A stretch of DNA of 11,917 bases from Davidsoniella eucalypti (Eukaryota; Ascomycota; Sordariomycetes; Microascales; Ceratocystidaceae): assembly GCA_004009845.1 (NCBI GenBank), contig RMBW01000342.1:6302-18218 (forward strand). The letters are read 5' to 3'. This document shows positions 6,633 to 11,917 of this stretch, piece after piece. A program made the translations under genes and the position numbers. The stretch's first letter is position 1. Every line of letters starts with the position of its first letter. Under the pieces are notes generated by a model, which saw nothing but the letters and a program-made list of their open reading frames with translations, was not told the DNA's origin and did no database searches.

Positions 6633-6810
6633 TGACACGAACTAGGTGAGGCAGTGGCAAGCAATCTAGTAGAAAGGACTTCGATTGATACCGATGAAGG
6701 AGAAAGGCTAATATCTGTTGGAATACGGCGGGAATAGGTCCCTATTTATAGCCGTTTATCTGACTAGGTAAATACCTAGACAAATACCAACTGGGCCTTA
6801 GCCCGTGACA
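6633..6810 (-). repeat. 3' LTR of element C (178 bp)
   Basis: Reads TGTCAC ... CGTGTCA on the minus strand. The far end was chosen because it gives a CA end resembling CGTCTCA of LTRs A and B, matches their length (179 and 181), and places the B' pol codons directly after it. Alternatives ending at 6647 or 6655 also end in CA but leave unexplained bases. Confidence 0.78.
6743..6750 (-). promoter_or_regulatory. TATA box in LTR C
   Basis: TATAAATA on the minus strand, followed by GGGACCTATTCCCGCCG, matching LTR B almost exactly over this core. Confidence 0.55.
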
Positions 6811-6814
6811 TTAG

Positions 6815-6828
6815 CCCCCTCCCCCCTC
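6815..6828 (-). other. Polypurine tract of element C
   Basis: GAGGGGGGAGGGGG on the minus strand, preceded by CTGCC and followed by CTAA and the LTR start TGTCAC. Confidence 0.78.
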
Positions 6829-6925
6829 GGCAGACTAACTAATTCTAACTGAAAAATCTATAATACATGCTGACAAATTAAGTTTGTCTTTAAAAAATGG
6901 CGCAGGGAGTGCTGCGGAAAAATAA

Positions 6926-6951
6926 GGAGTATCGTAAATACGGTAAACTCC
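6926..6951 (-). other. Hairpin in the 3' UTR of element C
   Basis: GGAG and CTCC flank TATCGTA, AA, TACGGTA (plus-strand order). This gives a 4-bp stem, a small bulge, then a 7-bp stem with one G-T pair and a 2-base loop. It lies 30 bases after the pol stop. Function unknown. The surrounding 6829-6980 is AT-rich 3' UTR with no gene. Confidence 0.4.
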
Positions 6952-6980
6952 GAGTGGCGGTAGCGCCGATTGAATGTTAC

Positions 6981-9201
6981 TTAGTGAGTGGTACCGTGCC
7001 AATACGAAAATAATGAGTCTGATGATTCCTCCCCCCCTTGATGTTGCATGTGGGTGGGTGGCTGTGGGGATGCGGCTTGGTCCGATGGGACTGTGCTAAC
7101 TTGCTCAATAATGGCTGAGGACGCGGTGACTAGGGAGCGATCCAGGAAGATGCGCCAAGCGAGGGTACTTTCGACGTGTTCTACTGGTTCCCAAGTGGGG
7201 TCCTGGTAACCTGACCACTTAACTAGTGCCTGTTCGTGGCCGCGGTACTTACGCTGGCGGACGATTTCCTCAACTCGGAATTCCCCTTCAGCTAGAGACT
7301 CGTCGCCGTATGCTTCGTCTCTCGTAATGGCTTCGGGTTCATCGTCTTGGAGCACTTGAGAAGGTAGGGGGTTGTTGAAGGCGTGACGGACCTTGTTCAC
7401 GTGAAAGACAGGGTGGACCAAGCCGGGGACGTCCAGTCGGACTGCATGGGAACCTACGAGGCCTGTGACCGTGTAGCGGCGTGCCAGCCAATCTAATTTC
7501 TTAGATGGTCTCAAGGATGAGAGATTTTCCGTTTTCAGGAAGACTTTGTCTCCAATCTTGAATTGCGAGGCTGGCTGGCGACGGCGGTTGGCTGCGGTTT
7601 CCTGGTAGTCCTGTGCGGAGGCTATGGCTACTTGCGCGAATCCTGATGCATTGCTGATTTTGTCTAGGAATGCTTGTGCGTCGTGGACGGGGGATCGTGT
7701 GGAGGCTGGGTCAGTGGATGGTGATGGTTCCACTATGGACATGTTGTAGCCGTGGGTAGCGAAGAAGGGCGCTAGGCCTGTGCTGGAAACCGTGCGGTTG
7801 TTGAGTGCAATTTGGGCTTGGGGTAGTAATTCGGCCCAGTCGTCCTGTGCGAAGGAGCAGAAAATGCGAAGGAAGGTCTCAACTTCTTGGTTACTTCGTT
7901 CTTGGGCGCCATCCGTTTGTGGGTGGAAGGCTGTGGAAAGGCGTCGTGTGATGCTGAAGCGCCTGCAGACTTCGCCCCAAAATAATGAAGAGAACTGTGG
8001 TCCACGGTCTGATACAATGGCCGTGGGAAAACCGTGGTGGACGAAGACATGGGTAATGAGGGCTCGGGCCGTCGCTTCGGCCGAGGTGTCTGACATGGGG
8101 ACGAGGATTTGAGACTTGGATAGTCTATCGGTGATCCCGAGAATAAAGAGGTGGCCCTTGGATGAAGGTAGGGGGCCAATAAAGTCCATGGCCAGCTCGG
8201 ACCAGTGGCGTGATGGGATTGGAAGGGGCTTGAGGAGACCGCGCTTCTGTTCTCGCCAATACTTGCTCTTTCCGCAAGTGGTGCAATTGGAGACGAATTG
8301 CCGGACATCGTTGGTGAGTCCTGGCCAAGTATATTCGCGCGCGACTAGGTCCCTGGTAATTTCGCGACCAGGGTGTCCTGACAAGTGGGAGTCATGGACA
8401 GTCTGGATCAGTTTGGTGCGTAAGGGTTCAAAACGGGGGATCCATAGTCTGTTGCGCCAACGAAGGAGGCCTAAGTCATCCACGGAGCATTCGCTGATTT
8501 GCCATTGCAGGCCCCATGCTGAGGGAAAAGACCTAGCTGCTTCTTGGACAAGGGAGCGGGCTAGCCACCATCGGTTGTTGGAGGCCAGGGCTTGAGTCCA
8601 GAGGGCTGTGAGGTCGGGGTCTGCAAACGGGGAAGGTAGTGCGACCTGCGTGGCGACCTCGTCTGAGGCTGCGTCCAGGTCTGGAACGTTGGACCAGACT
8701 GCGTTGATTACGACCAGGTTGTCTCCTGAGTCGGCAGGGGCGAGGAGTTGGTGTACTCTACTTAGCAGCCTGTCGTCGTTGGCATCCTTGGGCATGTCTT
8801 GGTCTCTGCGGGAAAGGGCATCGGGCACAACTTGGTCTGTGCCCGGGCGGTGCTTTAGTTCAAAGCTAAAATCCGATAACTCGTAGCCCCAGCGGCGTTG
8901 GCGCTCTGCTAGGGTTCTTTTGGTCCTAAAGAACTCGAGGTTACGGTGGTCCGTGAATACAGTGAAATGGACTCCTAGGAGAAAGTGTCTCCATTGGCGG
9001 ATCGCCCAATAAATCGCCAACATTTCCTTGTCGTGGATAGGATAGTTGGACTCAGCAGGGGTGAGTTTCCTAGACAGGAAGGCGATTGGGTGAAGGAGGC
9101 CGTCAGTGCCGCGCTGAGTGAGTTCAGCGCCGAGGGCATAGCCAGAGGAGTCCGCTGAGAGAATAGTTTCTCTATCAGGTTCGAAGGGGACCAAGAGGGG
9201 G
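6981..9201 (-). CDS. pol: Element C pol segment 3: RNase H, integrase, chromodomain (intact frame)
   Basis: This frame carries RNase H (ILSADSSGYALG, DKEMLAIYW, FTDHRNLEFF, PDALSRR) and then the integrase. The integrase has a zinc site (His...GHPG, then CTTC) and catalytic residues in LAMDFIG, VSDRGPQF and QERSNQE, with 35 residues between the last Asp and Glu. KLDWLARRYTV again replaces a GPY/F motif, and a chromodomain follows (EFRVEEIV, LVKWSGY, TWEP). The tail of about 50 residues after the chromodomain is rich in Ser, Gln and Pro and is not shared with A. The open frame begins in stray codons up to 9245. Real homology starts at LLVPFEPDRET, just after the frameshift at the G-run 9197-9202. 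Integration of C next to heterochromatin-binding relatives fits its chromodomain. Confidence 0.93.
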
Positions 9202-9692
9202 GAGCGACGAAGGCTTCCTTGATCTTGCGGAATGAGTCGTCGCAAGCGTCAGTCCAAATGAAGGGTGTATCCTTTTTGGTTAAGTTGGTTAGGGGAGCCA
9301 GGGTTTCGGAGATGCGAGGGACAAAGTCCCTGTAAAAGTTGACAAAGCCTGTGAAGCGGCGTAACTCTGTCAGAGTGTAGGGACGTTCCCAGTTGCGAAT
9401 GGCTTCGGACTTGTCCGGGTCTGCACGGATGCCTAGGCCTGGGCCCACCAGGAATCCGAGGAACTTAATTTCCTTGGCTGCGAATTGGCATTTCCTGATG
9501 TCGAGCTGGAGGTCTGCTTTGTCCAGGGCGGATATAATTTCCAGGACTAGTTTGCGGTGGTCTTCAAGGGACCCGCTGGAATAGATGCAGACGTCGTCGA
9601 TATAGGCGTCACAGTTGATACCATGCCATTTGTCCAGCACTACGTTGATGCGGCGTTGGAAGGCAGCTGGGGCGTTGGTAAGCCCGAAGGGA
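9197..9692 (-). pseudogene. pol: Element C pol segment 2: RT palm and thumb
   Basis: This middle part of the RT begins at FGLTNAPAAFQRRIN and has the catalytic YIDDV (YIDD at 9593-9604). It continues with KFLGFLVGPG, FTGFVNFYRDF and the connection toward RNase H, ending at KEAFVAPP. It is in a different frame from both neighbours. The left break is one base missing in the plus-strand G-run 9197-9202 (C-run in the gene). The right break is at 9687-9688, where the gene's T-run reads TT instead of the TTT seen in A. All catalytic residues are present, so two single bases separate it from continuous RT. Confidence 0.88.
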
Positions 9693-10722
9693 CGACGTTC
9701 CACTGGAAGGCACCCAGTGGGGTGCGAAAGGCTGTTAAGTGTTCAGAGCCTGGAGCAATTCGGATGCGGTGGAAGGCCGAGATAACATCTACCTTGGAAA
9801 CCCATTCAGAACCTGTGATGCGACGCAGAGTTTCTCCCATGAGAGGCAGGGGGTACTTGTCCTTGATTGATGCGTTGTTAACCCCACGGTAGTCTACGCA
9901 GAAGCGTACTCCGCCTCCTGGTTTATTGACGAAGAGGACGGAGGAACCGTGTTCCGAGTCAGAGGGGCTAATGAACTGGGTGCCTTTGAGGCCTTCCAGG
10001 GTCTTTTGGAGGACGAGGAGTTCCGGGCGTGTGAGGGGGTACAGCGACTGGGTAGGGATTTTGGCGCCTGGTTTGAGCCTGATTTCCAAGTCTACTCCTG
10101 GCCTGTGCGGGGGTAGTGTCTCGGCTAGTTTAGGGTCGAAAGCCGAGGCTACTGGCTCTAACCAGTCGGGTAAATGCGGACGTGATTTGTCCTTATGGGC
10201 GAGAGCGATCTGGATGTTCTCCAGCGAAGCTCTATAAATACTCACGTTGCCCTCCTCGCTGCAGAGTTTATAAAATTCCTCTGCGTTTAGCTCTTCAGCA
10301 GGTGCGATAATCACCTCTTGTTTCCGAGGCCGGAGCCTTACATCGTTGTTTACCAACCATCTCTGGCCTAGGATGATGTCCTCAGTTTGGCCAGGAACCA
10401 CGTAGGCCCAAATGGTTTCTTGGTGGCCGTTGATGGTGAGGGAGAAGGCGGCGATGGTGTCGATGTGCGGGGGGTTGTCCTGTGTAGTGACTTGGACAAT
10501 CTCTCGTTCGGAGATGGTGTGGGTGAGGATGGCGTGAGGGAGGAGACGCGGGGGAACGACGGCGACAGTGAGGCAGCCACTATCCACGAGGGCCTTAGTC
10601 GAGTAGTCACCTAAACTTACGTCTAAATAATTACCCGAGGCACTCATTTCTAATCTGACTATTCTATCTCCAATTGATTCCCCCTTGTCGGGGAGCGGTT
10701 TCCCCCGACTATCTAAAAATCC
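9687..10722 (-). pseudogene. pol: Element C pol segment 1: protease and RT fingers
   Basis: The first ATG is at 10645-10647 (MSASGNYLDV), but the frame is open up to the gag end at 10722. Five residues before that Met (IVRLE) match the protease of A and B (EQIVRLEM). The true N-terminus is therefore probably upstream, reached by frameshifting. Protease: STKALVDSGC with catalytic Asp at 10582-10584, and IILGQRWL. The RT begins near LPPHRPGVDLEI and includes FVNKPGGGVRFCVDYRGVN, WVSKVDVISAFHRIRI and FQWNVVP, where the frame is lost at 9687-9688. Without that deletion it would run into segment 2. Confidence 0.88.
10687..10722 (-). promoter_or_regulatory. Candidate -1 ribosomal frameshift signal, element C
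   Basis: GGATTTT (10722-10716) is read G GAT TTT in the gag frame and then TAG, exactly as in B. A 6-base spacer TAGATA is followed by a perfect 7-bp stem, GTCGGGG (10709-10703) with CCCCGAC (10693-10687), and a 9-base loop. The -1 frame is open for 25 codons from GGA to the first pol ATG and on through protease. The stem sequence is unrelated to that of B, so the pairing is conserved without the bases. Confidence 0.68.
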
Positions 10723-11917
10723 GGCTCATTGCTGACTGAAGGGGCGGTGCTAGAGGATTGCGGTTGCGAGGTACTTAGACATTCATTGATCATTGAGCGA
10801 ACATCCTCTAGGGAGATGGATGGCTTAGTGGCCGCGGCGTTGGCGCGGATGGCACCCCTGGCGTTGCGTGAGTTACGGCATTCTGCGGTGCTGTGGCCTG
10901 GTCTCTTGCATTTGGAGCAGAAGTTAGGGGAGCTTGGGCAGAACCTCGGGGAATGTCCCTTTAGGTTGCAGGAGGAGCAGGGGGAGCGTCTGAGCACTTG
11001 AACGAGGAGTGCGTGGTCTGTTGACAAAAGAGGCAGGGCTTGAAAGTGGTTGCGCTGCTGTTCACGGGGGCGCCTGAGAGGGCTGCATAGGGGTAGGCTG
11101 GCGCCAGTTGGAGGAGGTGGCGCGGCGAGCCTTGTTGGTTTCCTTGACTCTGGCGACAGGACGCATTGTTGCTATCATAGTGTCGAAGGGTCTGATGTGG
11201 AAGAGCGTGGCAAGGTGATCCTGCATGTCTGGGTGCAGGCCTTCTTGGAGGATGGACAGTAGTGTGTTATGGTCTGTAATTTGGGCTTTGTCGCGGAGGG
11301 CGCATAGGCGGTTGGTGAATGTTTCGAAAGGCTCGCTAGGTCCCTGCTTTATTTTCATCAGTAGGCGGTTGGCCGTTCTGGCGCGGTCTGGGTCGTCATA
11401 GCGTGAGTCTAGGTACGCGATAAATAGCTGGAAGCCGGTAGGGGACGCTAAGTGCTGAAGGTACTTGGGGCGGACTTGGTCCCTGATCTCGGGAGAGAGT
11501 GAGTTCATGGTGTAAGCTAGTTGGTCCCTAGGCGAGTGAAACCTCTGGAAGTCGACGAGGAATTTCTCGTTGAGCTCGTGCTTCCATGTGGTGTAGTCGA
11601 ACGATCCGTCGAATTTGCGCACAGCGTCTAGGACGTCCTTACGGCGAGAGATGGAGTCTTCGCGGTTGGGGAGAATGGTAATGCCGCCAGCTAGGGGCGT
11701 TGATGTGGGCGTCGTAGAGGGTGCGTGTGTTTGAGCGGAGGTAGGAGCGTTACGGGTAGGGGCGGCTAGTTTGAGGCCATGACGTTCTAGGGTTTCAGCG
11801 AGAGCCGCTAGTTCTTCTTCCTCGTCGTATTCATCCTTGACAACCGGTGGCTGGACAGGTTTCTTTGGTGTGAGGAAGGAGGTGATGTCTGTGGCAATGT
11901 CGTTGAGGAGCTCATAG
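10713..11917 (-). pseudogene. gag: Element C Gag with three CCHC zinc knuckles, two 1-base frameshifts, N-terminus off window
   Basis: The frame is open from the right edge, so the start is not seen. An acidic stretch (KDEYDEEEEL) precedes the capsid-like Gag domain (FDGSFDYTTWKHELNEKF to FDTMIATMRPVA). The frame then stops at 11062 (QAPP). In the -1 frame right after it lies a first knuckle, CLFCQQTTHSSFKC (10994-11035). Knuckles 2 (CSSCNLKGHSPRFC, 10938-10979) and 3 (CSKCKRPGHSTAEC, 10878-10919) lie in the third frame, which ends at SNEPDF and TAG at 10713. The breaks fall at two G5 runs of the plus strand, 11066-11070 and 10980-10984, each looking one base short. Three knuckles contrast with one in element B. 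Confidence 0.87.

Larger units (their letters stand above)
6633..11917 (-). mobile_element. Element C: second chromodomain Ty3/gypsy family, 5' end outside window
   Basis: On the minus strand: gag with three zinc knuckles, a recoding site, protease, RT, RNase H, integrase, chromodomain, 3' UTR, polypurine tract and an LTR. The proteins are clearly homologous to A in pol but distant in gag. The LTR end at 6633 abuts the broken chromodomain of B', so C inserted into B'. The target duplication is expected to be CCTGG (6628-6632). Four 1-base deletions break the frames. Confidence 0.92.

Noticed and set aside
7780..8886. Long open frames on the plus strand across pol of element C
   Set aside because: They are complementary shadows of the integrase and RNase H frame, with no recognisable domain.
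1..11917. CRISPR array, tRNA, rRNA or host protein gene
   Set aside because: No regular short repeats with spacers, no cloverleaf noticed, and every long frame with motifs belongs to a retrotransposon.

Overview
The window is a nest of Ty3/gypsy LTR retrotransposons and contains no host gene, tRNA or rRNA that I can recognise. The pol genes run protease, reverse transcriptase (RT), RNase H, integrase, chromodomain, which is the chromovirus order. With short LTRs of about 180 bp and dense nesting, this suggests a repeat-rich region of a fungal genome, probably filamentous. The host assignment is inference; nothing here fixes the species.

Layout. (1) Element A, plus strand, 1-4699: gag (cut by the left window edge), protease, RT, RNase H, integrase, chromodomain, 3' UTR, polypurine tract, and a 3' LTR at 4521-4699. 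Its first 1.7 kb is broken by about nine small deletions, while the last 2.5 kb is one intact frame. (2) Element B, minus strand, 4700-6233: LTR (6233 down to 6053), an intact gag, and a protease start cut at 4700 where the A LTR begins. A therefore looks inserted into B in opposite orientation. (3) Element B', minus strand, 6053-6632: the last 60 residues or so of a chromodomain pol, a 3' UTR and a polypurine tract, running straight into the same LTR that begins B. The two share one LTR, as in a tandem dimer. (4) Element C, minus strand, 6633-11917: a more distant relative, with 3' LTR 6633-6810, pol in three frames, and gag with three zinc knuckles, running off the right edge. C sits inside the chromodomain codons of B'.

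How the parts work together. In B and C alike, gag ends in the same string, GGATTTT followed by TAG. The pol frame is open in the -1 frame from that point on. Six bases after the heptamer comes a perfect hairpin whose sequence differs between the two elements but whose pairing is kept. This is a strong candidate for a programmed -1 ribosomal frameshift signal that makes Gag-Pol. It is the most interesting signal in the window. In A the same site has lost one T, so a -1 slip would run into a stop.

All thirteen reading-frame lesions I could place in A and C are 1-2 base deletions, mostly in short homopolymers. I saw no nonsense substitution. That pattern fits consensus error in the assembly at least as well as true decay.
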